A stretch of DNA of 57,507 bases from Aeropyrum sp. (lineage in GTDB: Archaea > Thermoproteota > Thermoprotei_A > Sulfolobales > Acidilobaceae): contig WAKF01000041.1 of the NCBI GenBank assembly GCA_015523465.1, positions 1 through 57,507 on the forward strand, in the 5' to 3' direction. Position numbers and translations under genes: made by a program. The notes beneath the pieces were generated by a model. It was given only the letters and a program-made list of their open reading frames with translations. It was not told the DNA's origin and ran no database searches. This document shows, in pieces, positions 29,101 to 38,798 of the stretch; the first letter of the stretch is position 1; each line of letters opens with the position of its first letter.

Positions 29101-29438
29101 TGCCTATGGACCCCCTATCAGCACTAGAGAACCTACAGATAATATTGTTAGCAGCTCTAGTGGCAGTTACCTTAGCGCTAGCCCTAAAGCAGGCTCGAGA
29201 CCTTAGAGCTATGGAGCAGCGATTAGCCCTGAAGCGGAGGTATGTAACTCTAATTGATTGCGGGGGTAAGGTTAAGAAGAGGGAGTTTAGGGAGGGGGAT
29301 TATGTGGGTGCGAAGCTCGGCGAGTGCGAGGGCTCTGAAGGGCTTGTAGTAGCCATCTACGTCGAGGAGCCTCAGGCGGGAGAGCGTAGAGAAGTTAAAT
29401 CTCCCCGCTCTACCGGAAGCATATCAAGGGGCGCTTAA
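29100..29438 (+). CDS. Small membrane-anchored hypothetical protein
   Basis: Overlapping downstream ORF, N-terminal TM ([19 protein letters not shown]). Confidence 0.6.
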   Translation: MPMDPLSALENLQIILLAALVAVTLALALKQARDLRAMEQRLALKRRYVTLIDCGGKVKKREFREGDYVGAKLGECEGSEGLVVAIYVEEPQAGERREVKSPRSTGSISRGA

Positions 29439-31159
29439 TGGGTAGATACCTGGTAACCGCAGCTTGGCCCTACGTAAACCACGTACCACACCTAGGCACT
29501 CTTATAGGGTCTATACTCAGCGCTGACATCTATGCCCGCTACCTTAGGCTTAGGGGTCACGAGGTAGTCTTTGTCAGCGGGAGCGACGAGCACGGGACGC
29601 CTATAGAGCTTGAAGCTAGGAAGAAGGGGGTGCATCCGAAGGATCTCACAGACCAAGTACACGAGTACAACCTAAAGCTTTGGAGGGCATATAGGATATC
29701 GTTCTCTAACTACACCAGGACCGAGAGTAAGGTGCACAAGGAGTTCGTCATAGAGTTTATGAAGAAGCTTGAGGAGAACGGCTACATATTCTCGCAGGAA
29801 GAGGTCCTACCCTACTGTGAGAGGGATAAGACCTTCCTGCCGGATAGGTTCGTGGAGGGTACATGCCCCTACTGCGGGTTCGAGAGGGCTAGGGGGGACC
29901 AGTGTGACAATTGTGGTAGGCTCCTACACCCGACTGAGCTGAAGAACCCTAGATGCGCCCTCTGCGGCTCAAAGCCCGTCTACAAGACTACTAGGCACTG
30001 GTTTATAGACCTGAGGAGGATCCAAGATAGACTTTTAAAGTGGCTTAGGGACCACAGGGAGCTGCCTGAGAACGTTAAGAAGTTTAGCCTCAACTGGGTT
30101 AGCCAGGGCCTTAGGCCTAGGAGTATAACGAGGGATACTAGCTGGGGGGTTCCAGCGCCGTTTAAGGGTGCTGAGGGCAAGACGATCTATGTGTGGTTCG
30201 ACGCCCTTCTAGGCTATATTAGCGCTACTAAGGAGTACTTCATGAAGTCTGAAGGTGACTCGGAGAAGTGGAGGGAGTGGTGGTGGAATCGCGAGGTTAA
30301 GACCCTATACTTTATAGGCAAGGATAACATTCCATTCCACGCCATAATATTCCCAGCAATGCTCATGGCATCGGGAGACCCCTACGTGCTCCCCTGGAGG
30401 ATAAGTGCCACCGAGTATCTGATGTACGAGGGGCAGCAATTCAGTAAGAGTAGGAGGATAGGCGTCTGGATAGACGAGGCGCTCGAGATAGCCCCGGCGG
30501 ACTACTGGCGCTGGGCTTTAGCCAGGATGAGGCCTGAGGCGAGGGACACTAACTTCACGTGGAAGGAATTCTATAGGATCGTTAATAGCGAGCTAAACGA
30601 CGATATAGGCAACTTCGTCCATAGAGTGCTTACACTGATAAAGAATAGGCTTGACGGAGAGGTGCCCGAGGTGAGGTCTCTGGCGGACGAGGATAAGAAG
30701 TTCGTGGAGATGGTTCTCTCAGAGGCCCGCAAGGCTATGGAGGAGCTAGACGTCATTAAGATCAAGGCGGCGACGGACCACATACTAGAGGTTGCTAGGG
30801 CTGGGAACAGGTTCCTTAACGAGAGGCAACCCTGGAAGCTACTAGCGGAGGACGAGGAGGCGGGCCGCTCAGCTCTATATGCCGCTCTCTGGGCTGTTAA
30901 GACTCTAGCCCACCTGCTAGCCCCCTTCACCCCCGACGCTGCAGAAAGGCTTTGGAGCATGCTGGGCATGGAGGGTAGCGTCCACGAGGCCATATGGGAT
31001 GAGTGGCTTGATAAGCCTCCCAAGCCGGGCTCGAAGATAGGTAGGGTCGAACCACTCTTTACCAAGCTACCCGCAAACTTCCTCGAGAGGATAGACGCTG
31101 TCATCGATGAAGCTAGGGTAAAGGCGGCTACTAAGAGGCCGCCCCTCATCAGGGAATAG
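29438..31159 (+). CDS. metG: Methionyl-tRNA synthetase
   Basis: [31 protein letters not shown] zinc knuckles, [12 protein letters not shown]. Confidence 0.97.
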   Translation: MGRYLVTAAWPYVNHVPHLGTLIGSILSADIYARYLRLRGHEVVFVSGSDEHGTPIELEARKKGVHPKDLTDQVHEYNLKLWRAYRISFSNYTRTESKVHKEFVIEFMKKLEENGYIFSQEEVLPYCERDKTFLPDRFVEGTCPYCGFERARGDQCDNCGRLLHPTELKNPRCALCGSKPVYKTTRHWFIDLRRIQDRLLKWLRDHRELPENVKKFSLNWVSQGLRPRSITRDTSWGVPAPFKGAEGKTIYVWFDALLGYISATKEYFMKSEGDSEKWREWWWNREVKTLYFIGKDNIPFHAIIFPAMLMASGDPYVLPWRISATEYLMYEGQQFSKSRRIGVWIDEALEIAPADYWRWALARMRPEARDTNFTWKEFYRIVNSELNDDIGNFVHRVLTLIKNRLDGEVPEVRSLADEDKKFVEMVLSEARKAMEELDVIKIKAATDHILEVARAGNRFLNERQPWKLLAEDEEAGRSALYAALWAVKTLAHLLAPFTPDAAERLWSMLGMEGSVHEAIWDEWLDKPPKPGSKIGRVEPLFTKLPANFLERIDAVIDEARVKAATKRPPLIRE

Positions 31160-31228
31160 TCTTAGCCCGGCTGGCTGGTTAACAGTTATTTTAGCCTCCA
31201 CATGAATCCTACCTGGGGGCGATGCGTA

Positions 31229-31582
31229 ATGCCCGCTGTGGGGGGTCAAACTGTAAGGAAGCTAGACCTAGGGGAGATGGGGTGGGCCGAGGTAGTTAGG
31301 GACTGGTATAACCCTCTGGTTAAGAGGCGTGAGATAATAATGACTCTTCACCACGAGCTAAAGCCTACACCCATGAGGATACTATTGCGTCAGGCCCTGG
31401 CTGAGAAGCTTGGAGTTGATGTGAAGAGGGTTTACGTGAGGGAGATCAAGACGGAGTATGGTGTTGGTAGGAGTAGGGTTAGGGTTCACGTGTACGATAC
31501 TGTGGATAGGGCCCTCCAGTTCGAGCCTAAGCATATTATAGAGAGGAACGGCGGCGTAGACCCCCTGGCTGGCGAGGGGTGA
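31229..31582 (+). CDS. rps24e: Ribosomal protein S24e
   Basis: [40 protein letters not shown]...[23 protein letters not shown] opens at 31202 but ATG 31229 is the likelier start. Confidence 0.9.
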   Translation: MPAVGGQTVRKLDLGEMGWAEVVRDWYNPLVKRREIIMTLHHELKPTPMRILLRQALAEKLGVDVKRVYVREIKTEYGVGRSRVRVHVYDTVDRALQFEPKHIIERNGGVDPLAGEG

Positions 31583-31588
31583 TGGCTA

Positions 31589-31780
31589 GTGGCTGAAAAG
31601 AAGAAGCTCAAGCTCTATGTCCACAAACTGTATGAGTACGACTACGAAAAAGGGCATATAAAGTTAAAAAATAAAAGGTGCCCTAGGTGTGGCAGTATAA
31701 TGGCTCACCACAGAGTTCCCGTCGAGAGATGGCATTGTGGTAAGTGCGGATACACGGAGTTCATTCAGCCTAAGGGGTAG
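31589..31780 (+). CDS. rps27ae: Ribosomal protein S27ae
   Basis: [30 protein letters not shown]. Confidence 0.93.
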   Translation: MAEKKKLKLYVHKLYEYDYEKGHIKLKNKRCPRCGSIMAHHRVPVERWHCGKCGYTEFIQPKG

Positions 31781-31788
31781 GCTCCCCT

Positions 31789-32808
31789 TTGACTGTCGTC
31801 CTGGGCATTGAGTCTACGGCGCATACTTTTGGCGTGGGCATTGTAAGCGACGAGCCTCCTTACGTTCTGGCTGACTCTAGGAGGCAGTATGTGCCCGAGA
31901 AGGGTGGGATACTGCCTAGGGAGGTGGCGCACTTCTTCTCTAGGGTCGCGGGGGAAGTGGTATCCGAGGCTCTTAGAGAGGCTGGGCTTAAGATAGGCGA
32001 TGTTGATGCTATAGCTGTAGCTCTGGGCCCCGGTATGGGGCCCGCCTTAAGGGTTGGAGCTACAGTTGCTAGGGCCTTAGCTCTCCACTTTAAAAAGCCC
32101 CTGGTGCCTGTGAACCATGCAGTAGCCCACATCGAGGTTGCCAGGTTCACTACTGGCCTAGAAGACCCTGTGGCCCTCTACGTGGCAGGTGGCAATACTA
32201 CTGTGGTCTCGTATGAGGCTGGCAGGTATAGGGTGTTCGGGGAGACGGAGGATATAGCTCTAGGGAACCTGCTAGACACTTTCGCCCGTGAGGTGGGGAT
32301 CGCACCCCCCTATGTCGTCGGAGGGATGCATGCTGTGGATAAGTGCGCTGAGGAAGGCGAGTTCCTGGAGGAGGCGCTACCCTACATAGTGAAGGGGCAG
32401 GACGTCTCTTTCTCGGGGCTCCTAACAGCGGCTTTGAGGCTCCACAGGAAGGGTTACAGGCTTAGCGATATCTGCTATACTCTCAGGGAGATAGCTTTCT
32501 CTATGGTGGTAGAGGTTACTGAGAGGTGTCTAGCCCACACGGGTAAGAGGCAGGTCACTCTCACGGGCGGCGTGGCTGCCAATAGGGTTCTCAACAGGAA
32601 GATGGAGATCATGGCTAGGCTTCACGGGGCCGTCTATAAGCCTGTAGACGTAAGGTACTCTGGGGATAACGGGGTTATGATAGCAGTTACAGGGCTCGCA
32701 GCGTTCAAGCGGGGTGTCACAATAGACCCCAGAAGGGCCTTCATAAGGCAGAGGTGGAGGATCGACGAGGTGGACCTCCCGTGGTACCCTTGGATCCCGG
32801 GGAGATAG
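31789..32808 (+). CDS. kae1: KEOPS subunit Kae1 (t6A synthesis)
   Basis: LGIESTAHTFGVGIV, PVNHAVAHIE, YVAGGNTTV, TGGVAANRVLNRKM. Confidence 0.97.
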   Translation: MTVVLGIESTAHTFGVGIVSDEPPYVLADSRRQYVPEKGGILPREVAHFFSRVAGEVVSEALREAGLKIGDVDAIAVALGPGMGPALRVGATVARALALHFKKPLVPVNHAVAHIEVARFTTGLEDPVALYVAGGNTTVVSYEAGRYRVFGETEDIALGNLLDTFAREVGIAPPYVVGGMHAVDKCAEEGEFLEEALPYIVKGQDVSFSGLLTAALRLHRKGYRLSDICYTLREIAFSMVVEVTERCLAHTGKRQVTLTGGVAANRVLNRKMEIMARLHGAVYKPVDVRYSGDNGVMIAVTGLAAFKRGVTIDPRRAFIRQRWRIDEVDLPWYPWIPGR

Positions 32809-33515
32809 TAAGTTGGGCTGGTAGGCAGACCCTGCTTAAGAGGGGGGCTGAGTCCGAGATCAGGCTAGGCACCTTCATGGGGTTGAAGGCTATACTCAAG
32901 CTTAGGGTCAAGAAGCCCTACATGCACCCAACTCTAGCCGAGAGGATCGTGAGTGCTAGGACTAGGCGTGAAGCTAAGGTCATGGTGGAGGCTAGGAGTG
33001 CGGGTGTCAACGCCCCCCTGCTCTACGCAGTCTTCCCCAGCGCCGGGCTGATTATTATGGAGTATGTGGAGGGCCCTCTACTGAAAGACTATGTTGGCAG
33101 GGAGGGGTGGCGCAGCTTCTTTAGGGAGGCTGGGGCCCAGCTTGGGAGGCTACACGCTGCAGGCATCGTTCACGGGGACCCAACTACGTCGAACTATATA
33201 GTATCAAAGGGTGGCCTCTACCTCATAGACTACGGGCTTTCAGCCTTTACCAGGGACGTGGAGGAAAGGGCTGTAGACTTACACCTCTTTAGGAGGGCTG
33301 TGGAGGCTACCCACGCTGGCGTGGCTAGCGATGCTTTCAAAGCTTTCATCGAGGGATACAGGTCGGTTATGGGGGGTGAGGCGGACGCCGTCGAGGAGAG
33401 GGCCCGGGAGATAGCCCTTAGGGGTAGGTATGTGGAGGCTAGGAGGAGCGTGTGGGGTGGTGTGGGCGAGGATGAAGGTGAGCAGGCTATACATGGTAAC
33501 GGGGAACAGGCATAA
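32754..33515 (+). CDS. bud32: KEOPS-associated kinase Bud32
   Basis: GAESEIRL, RRKKPYxHPxLxxRI-type motif, IVHGDPTTSNYIV...LIDYGLS; overlaps kae1, exact start uncertain. Confidence 0.93.
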   Translation: MEDRRGGPPVVPLDPGEIVSWAGRQTLLKRGAESEIRLGTFMGLKAILKLRVKKPYMHPTLAERIVSARTRREAKVMVEARSAGVNAPLLYAVFPSAGLIIMEYVEGPLLKDYVGREGWRSFFREAGAQLGRLHAAGIVHGDPTTSNYIVSKGGLYLIDYGLSAFTRDVEERAVDLHLFRRAVEATHAGVASDAFKAFIEGYRSVMGGEADAVEERAREIALRGRYVEARRSVWGGVGEDEGEQAIHGNGEQA

Positions 33516-34062
33516 GGTGGAGGAGGCTAAGGAGATCCTGGAACGCTATGGAGTAGAGCTGGTACAAGCTGAGGCTAGGAAGCTCGAGATCCAGTCTGAA
33601 AGCCTAGAAGAAATAGCTTTGACGGCTGCTAGGTACGCTTACCTGCAGTTGAGGAAGCCCTTGATAGTTGAGGATGCCGGGCTATTCATAGAGGCTCTCA
33701 ACGGCTTCCCGGGGCCCTACAGTAGCTATGTCTACAAGAAGATAGGCGTTGAGGGCGTGCTCAAGCTTATGGAGGGCGTGGGTGATAGGAGGGCTTGCTT
33801 CAAGGCTGCAGTAGCCTACGTGGCGCCCGGGGTTGAGAGGGTCTTCACCGGCGAAGTCTGCGGCCGGATAGCCAGGGAGGCTAGGGGTAGCAGAGGCTTC
33901 GGCTTCGACCCCATATTCGTGCCTGAGGGGGAGAGTAGGACCTTCGCCGAGATGAGCGTTGAGGAGAAGAATAGGTATAGCCATAGGGCTAGGGCCTTTA
34001 AGAGGCTGGGGGAATGGATCGTGAGGGAGTGGTGGAGCATGCGATCTAACTCTGAAGGATAA
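33472..34062 (+). CDS. XTP/ITP pyrophosphatase (RdgB/HAM1 family)
   Basis: MVTGNRHKVEEAKEIL...EDAGLFIEALNGFPGPYSSYV...GFDPIFVPEG; ATG 33472 preferred over 33430. Confidence 0.93.
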   Translation: MKVSRLYMVTGNRHKVEEAKEILERYGVELVQAEARKLEIQSESLEEIALTAARYAYLQLRKPLIVEDAGLFIEALNGFPGPYSSYVYKKIGVEGVLKLMEGVGDRRACFKAAVAYVAPGVERVFTGEVCGRIAREARGSRGFGFDPIFVPEGESRTFAEMSVEEKNRYSHRARAFKRLGEWIVREWWSMRSNSEG

Positions 34063-34164
34063 ACCTAAGGCTTAATACGCCCTGTAGGGGGCTTTGGATA
34101 GTGAGGAGAAGGTTTTGAGGAACCCAGCTATAACATCACTCTTTAAACTGTCTGGGGGCGTGTT

Positions 34165-34626
34165 ATGTTGCGAAGGCTAGGTTATATAAGTGGTATGGTA
34201 GAAATCTTATTGGCTTCCAGTATACTAATGGTTATGGTCTCTTTTACAGTTCTAGGTGTAGATATGTATCTAATTCCAACTTCTAGCATGGAGCCCATTA
34301 TACCCCGAGGAAGCATAGTAATTGTTGAGCCAGTATCTGGCAATGTAGTCTCAGTGGGAGATGTGGTAGCTGCCTGGGACGAGAAGAAGGGGGTGGTAGT
34401 GGTTCATAGGGTTGTTGAGAAGGACGTTGACAGGAACACTGTAGTGCTTAAAGGTGATGCAGGGCCTGTTGTAGAAGAATATAAGTTAAGCAATGTTAGA
34501 GGTAGGGTTCTCTTCATTATACCGTATATAGGCTTGGTTGTCCTAAATCCTTTGGTAGCCGTTATAGCAGGCTTACTTATTCTCCCTATAATACTACGTG
34601 TAGTGTACGGTTTAATCAGTAGATAG
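34165..34626 (+). CDS. Type I signal peptidase, archaeal ER-type
   Basis: PTSSMEPIIPRGSIVIVEPV, GDVVAAW, VVVHRVVEKD, LKGDAGPVVE (Ser/His/Asp type). Confidence 0.85.
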   Translation: MLRRLGYISGMVEILLASSILMVMVSFTVLGVDMYLIPTSSMEPIIPRGSIVIVEPVSGNVVSVGDVVAAWDEKKGVVVVHRVVEKDVDRNTVVLKGDAGPVVEEYKLSNVRGRVLFIIPYIGLVVLNPLVAVIAGLLILPIILRVVYGLISR

Positions 34627-34642
34627 TAGCGGGTAGGGAGGT

Positions 34643-35995
34643 TTGCCTAAGGCGTTAAACCTGTTTAGTGTCAGGCTATTAATGTTGTTACTAATAATAA
34701 TTGTATTTATAATGCAACTTGACAATGCCTATATAGCCGGGGCTCTGGAGCCTGAGGGAGAGATAGGCTCGATTCATAATTCTAACGATTTTCCAGTGAT
34801 ATTTAAGGTTGGTGGTAGTAGAATTGTTATACCTCCTAATGAAAGCTTTACTGTAGACCGTGAGGTTAAGGCGTGTATCGTGGAGCCCCTAGTATACTAT
34901 ATCTCGGAGGATATAAGACTCGTTTTTGAAGGTTTGATCGTTGATGGTAGACTGATAAACTCTCCGTGCTATATATTCTATACGCCCGTAACTCAGCTTC
35001 AACCCTATTATAGAGTTGAAGTTAGGGTTCTTGTCGTCTCTACCCCGCCTGGTGTGTACTCAGCCGAGTACTGGGGTAGGCAGGGAACGGTTATTGAAGT
35101 CAGGGTCCCTAAGACAATTATATCTGATAACGGCTATGTAAGGCATAATCTCACGCTAATTAAGGTTGGTGAAGTCTCGTTTAACTCTTCTACAGTAAGC
35201 TTGAGTCTAGACTCTCCTAAGGTAGTGACGGCTATATATAATACTGAGTACCTACTAGTAGTGGATGATAAGAAGTACTGGCACAGCGGTTTTCTACTGA
35301 TACCGCTCGAAGATCTTAGAAAGAATGGTAGCGAAGCGGCTATGCTAGTGCCCAGGGCAATCTTACTTCCTTCAGGAACCATAATAGAGCCTAACGAGCA
35401 GGGGTTTTTCATTATAAGTAGCCCTGAAAAGGGGAAAGCGAGGGTTTTCTATACTACGCTTTACAGGGTAGTAGTTGAGAGGCCTAGCGGGGTTGAGGTG
35501 TTTTGGGTTGAAGAGGGTGGTATACTGGAGTTGGACTTTGATAGGGAGATTCAGGTTTCGGATAGGGAGAAGCTGGTTTTGGAGGGTGTTTTAGTTAATG
35601 GGAAGCCTTATGAGGGTATCCCGATCAAGGTTAAGGTCTATTCGCCGCTAACAGTGGAGCCTCAGTATAAGAAGTATTATCTTGTCGAGGTGGAGAGCAT
35701 ATTGGGGAGGAGTACAAGTTGGGTTGAAGAGGGATCCACGTTTCCATTATATTTCCCTCCCGAGATGCCTGCGGGGATATTCACCAAGTTAAAGCTTCGT
35801 AACATACAGGCCGAGGGAGAGCTAGTTAGTTATAGTGGCGGCCTAGGCAGGGTAGTAGTGTCTAGGCCTATGAAAATAACTGCTATATATAGTGTGGAGC
35901 CTGTAGCTTGGAGGATAATACTGGCTACTATACCAATAACGCTCTTATCACTAGCGTCAACCTTCTACATTTATAGGGTGATAAAGAACTTGTAA
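34643..35995 (+). CDS. Secreted, C-terminally membrane-anchored surface protein with degenerate beta repeats
   Basis: N-terminal signal segment, repeated Y-x-V...W-x-E-E-G units, C-terminal TM WRIILATIPITLLSLASTFYIYRVIKNL. Confidence 0.65.
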   Translation: MPKALNLFSVRLLMLLLIIIVFIMQLDNAYIAGALEPEGEIGSIHNSNDFPVIFKVGGSRIVIPPNESFTVDREVKACIVEPLVYYISEDIRLVFEGLIVDGRLINSPCYIFYTPVTQLQPYYRVEVRVLVVSTPPGVYSAEYWGRQGTVIEVRVPKTIISDNGYVRHNLTLIKVGEVSFNSSTVSLSLDSPKVVTAIYNTEYLLVVDDKKYWHSGFLLIPLEDLRKNGSEAAMLVPRAILLPSGTIIEPNEQGFFIISSPEKGKARVFYTTLYRVVVERPSGVEVFWVEEGGILELDFDREIQVSDREKLVLEGVLVNGKPYEGIPIKVKVYSPLTVEPQYKKYYLVEVESILGRSTSWVEEGSTFPLYFPPEMPAGIFTKLKLRNIQAEGELVSYSGGLGRVVVSRPMKITAIYSVEPVAWRIILATIPITLLSLASTFYIYRVIKNL

Positions 35996-36064
35996 TGTAT
36001 AAGAGCTATTCACGATCACCGTAATATAGATATATATTTGGTATTATGCCCTGTAGACTAGCAT

Positions 36065-36080
36065 TAAAGCTTATATGCAA
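36065..36080 (+). promoter_or_regulatory. TATA box region of the small secreted protein gene
   Basis: AGCTTATATGCAATATT about 36-50 nt upstream of ATG 36116; SD GGGAGGGTGT. Confidence 0.45.
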
Positions 36081-36115
36081 TATTTAACACCCAGACTGAT
36101 GTAGAGGGAGGGTGT

Positions 36116-36628
36116 ATGTCAAAAGCTACGGAGCAAAAGGGTAAGAAGAGGAGCAGGAAGCTCGCGTTGCTAGCAATACTAGCAGTATACTTTGTGATAA
36201 TGAATATATCTATAGCATACGCACTCACGGCCGGGTCCATAAATACGGTGAACGTGAACGTTAACGGCGGCACCTCCGCACTGGGAGCTTCGGCCCAGTA
36301 TTATACAGGCTCTGTTTCAACCTCTTTCACGGCTCCGCCAGCCCCAAGCAGCGCTACAGTAGACTTGAACACTCTGGGGTTCTGGCTGGTCACGAGTGTC
36401 GACGTCTCGGTATCCTTTGGAACGGCACCTCCCAACGGCCAAAAATACAATATATACGTCTTCCTAAAGAACTCGGCTAACACCGTAATTGCTAGCACGG
36501 CGGACTATGCTACTATTACTGGAGACGGCACTACAACCACCTTCAACGTGACCAACGTAGCCATACTACCCCCCGTATTCATATGGGATGTAGCATCGGC
36601 GGAAGTATGGATAGTGCCTACACCATAA
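36116..36628 (+). CDS. Small secreted beta-rich protein, candidate filament subunit (TasA/AbpA/cannula-like, unproven)
   Basis: Signal/TM segment LALLAILAVYFVIMNISIAYA followed by about 135 aa Ser/Thr/Val/Asn-rich Cys-free sequence. Confidence 0.55.
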   Translation: MSKATEQKGKKRSRKLALLAILAVYFVIMNISIAYALTAGSINTVNVNVNGGTSALGASAQYYTGSVSTSFTAPPAPSSATVDLNTLGFWLVTSVDVSVSFGTAPPNGQKYNIYVFLKNSANTVIASTADYATITGDGTTTTFNVTNVAILPPVFIWDVASAEVWIVPTP

Positions 36629-36838
36629 CCGTGATATGAAGGGCCCTGGCGCTGCAAAGAAGCACTTAAACTTGAATGCGGGCTTCCTGCTCCCGATACC
36701 ACCCTTTTCTCCACCCTCTACTCTCTCCGGAGGGTTCGTGAGTTTCAGGAATGGTTTGCTGCATTCATAGCACAATAATGGCGGGTATCGCTATATTGGT
36801 ATACTTAGTGATGGGAAAAAGTGTTTAGATGTAAGTTG

Positions 36839-36849
36839 AATATATATTT
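36839..36849 (+). promoter_or_regulatory. Strong TATA box upstream of smORF 36868 / rps15 leader
   Basis: AATATATATTT about 22-26 nt upstream of GTG 36868. Confidence 0.5.
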
Positions 36850-36867
36850 AGTCTTCGATGCCACAGC

Positions 36868-36957
36868 GTGATACTGACTGAGGGTGTCGGCTTCGCTAAC
36901 TTAATAGAACTGGTCTGGAAGAGCTTAAGCAGGATAGTATACGTTTGGAAATCGTAG
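36868..36957 (+). CDS. Putative leaderless 29-aa small ORF
   Basis: GTG start near the expected TSS of the TATA at 36839-36849; MILTEGVGFANLIELVWKSLSRIVYVWKS*. Confidence 0.3.
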   Translation: MILTEGVGFANLIELVWKSLSRIVYVWKS

Positions 36958-37018
36958 CAGGGTAGCCTTTATGGGCTTTGGGCGCGTGCATCTCTAGCAG
37001 GCTATGGGGGGTTGAGGC

Positions 37019-37477
37019 GTGAATAAGCGTAGAGAGAAGGGTCAATCCCACTCTACTAGGCCTGCGAGGCCGCAGCCTCCGCCCTGGCTCACATTTAGCC
37101 CTGAGGAGGTGGAGCAGATAATCGTTGAGCTTGCTAAGAAGGGTTATGGGCCGAGCATGATAGGCGTCATACTTAGGGATCAGTTCGGCATACCCCTCGT
37201 CAAGCCGATCCTAGGGAAGAAGCTTAGCAGGGTGCTCGAGGAGCATGGGCTAGCGCCTGAGATACCGGAGGACCTTATGAACCTTATCAGGAAGGCCGTA
37301 AACCTTAGAAGGCATCTTGAGGAGCACCCGAAGGATCTACATGCAAAGAAGGGGCTTCTAGACCTTGAGTCTAAGATTAGGAGGCTCGTCAAGTATTATA
37401 AGAGGGTGGGTAAGCTGCCGCCGGACTGGGAGTACGATCCTGAGAGGGCTAAGCTGCTAGTGGCTGGGGGCAGGTAG
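37019..37477 (+). CDS. rps15: Ribosomal protein S15
   Basis: [75 protein letters not shown]. Confidence 0.96.
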   Translation: MNKRREKGQSHSTRPARPQPPPWLTFSPEEVEQIIVELAKKGYGPSMIGVILRDQFGIPLVKPILGKKLSRVLEEHGLAPEIPEDLMNLIRKAVNLRRHLEEHPKDLHAKKGLLDLESKIRRLVKYYKRVGKLPPDWEYDPERAKLLVAGGR

Positions 37478-37493
37478 CCCCTTTAGGGGGTGC

Positions 37494-38798
37494 GTGGTTC
37501 TTGTGCTAAAGCTTACACTAACCTCCCCGCCCGACCATAAGGCTTTAGAGGCTCTGGCTTCGGCCTTCAACAAGCTTGTTGAGGATGGCGGTAAGGTTGG
37601 GTTCGTGAAGGTGTATAGCTACCCCGCAGGCGACTCTCTCGCCGCCCAGCTCTTCGCCTCTAGGAGGCTTATGGCTGCGGGTGTCAGGCCCGTACTAGGA
37701 GTCTCACTACGCCCTCCCAAGCCTGAAGGTCCTACCCTCCTCCTAGGCTATGATAGTGTTAATGTGAGGGCTGGAGAGGCGGAGTATACCGTGTTGGCTA
37801 TTAACTCTGGGGAGCTGAGGGGGAAGCCCTCTATAAACGTGTACCTGGTCGAGGGCGACGGGAGCGTCTCTGCTATAACACTGGCTGCTGTAGCAGGCTC
37901 CATAGGCTATAAGGGTGGCTGGGACGCGATGCTAGCCCTCGCGGGCTCCTACCTGGGCCGGTACTCTGGGAGGGAGGGGAGGCTTCACGGGCTCGACAAG
38001 TTCATGGCTGAGGAGCTGATGAGGGTTGACAGCTACTCTCTCGAAACCTACACTGGGCTCAGGGTATACAAGCCCCATCACGGAGACGCCTGCAAGGCCC
38101 TTTCTAGGACCTCCAACCCCTATTATCCCTCAATCACCGGCGACGAGGAGTATTGTAGGGAGGCCTTGGAGGCCCAGGGCGTGGGGCGGCTGGCTTCGCA
38201 GAACCTTGCTAGCCTCTCTGCGAGGGGGGAGGAGGAGGTGGCACGGCTTGTTGAGGCTGTGATCGAGGTTGTAAGGGAGAGGGGTGCCTGGGCTCGGTTT
38301 GACGAGCAGGTTATAGACGAGTACCTGGGAGGCTTCATAATATCAAGGCAGCCCCTAAACCCCCTGCAGGACCTTAGGATGGCGGCGGACACTATTGTGT
38401 ATTCTGCTGAGGTAGGCGGGCTTCATGCTCTAGCGTCCATAGCAGCAGACCTCGAGGTGGAATATCAGGTTGCCGAGAGGAGCTTGGAGGATTATTCTGA
38501 GAGGTTGCCGGATGCCGTAGAGGCTGCTAAGCCTCGTAGGCTTAAGCTCCAGACCAAGCATAGGGTGTACCTGGTCGACGGGGGTAGAGGGGATTCTCCA
38601 TACCTGCTCTGGAAGGCCCTCTCGCTGTTAGGTCAAGTAGAGAGGGACTCTATAATAGTCTTGAATGTTGAGGGAGAGAGGATCGCTTCCCCAGTACAAG
38701 CAGAGGCTGCCGGAGGCTCTGGCACTGTTAGGAGGCTAGTAGAGACTCGCTTGTTTGAGGGAGAGGGGCTCAGGCTTTGGCTGAGAGCCTCTGCCTAG
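37494..38798 (+). CDS. Cdc45/RecJ-like (degenerate DHH) protein
   Basis: SYPAGDSLAAQLFASRRLMAAGVRP resembles DHH motif I with losses; conserved position between rps15 and pcc1/rps3ae. Confidence 0.65.
   Translation: MVLVLKLTLTSPPDHKALEALASAFNKLVEDGGKVGFVKVYSYPAGDSLAAQLFASRRLMAAGVRPVLGVSLRPPKPEGPTLLLGYDSVNVRAGEAEYTVLAINSGELRGKPSINVYLVEGDGSVSAITLAAVAGSIGYKGGWDAMLALAGSYLGRYSGREGRLHGLDKFMAEELMRVDSYSLETYTGLRVYKPHHGDACKALSRTSNPYYPSITGDEEYCREALEAQGVGRLASQNLASLSARGEEEVARLVEAVIEVVRERGAWARFDEQVIDEYLGGFIISRQPLNPLQDLRMAADTIVYSAEVGGLHALASIAADLEVEYQVAERSLEDYSERLPDAVEAAKPRRLKLQTKHRVYLVDGGRGDSPYLLWKALSLLGQVERDSIIVLNVEGERIASPVQAEAAGGSGTVRRLVETRLFEGEGLRLWLRASA

Noticed and set aside
30571-31149. 192-aa minus ORF opposite metG, and similar long antisense ORFs (49525-50028 -, 40293-40769 -, 22814-23242 +, 15046-15483 +, 43828-44376 +)
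   Set aside because: Ser/Leu/Pro-rich low-quality translations lying fully opposite well-identified genes; typical shadow ORFs of biased codon usage.
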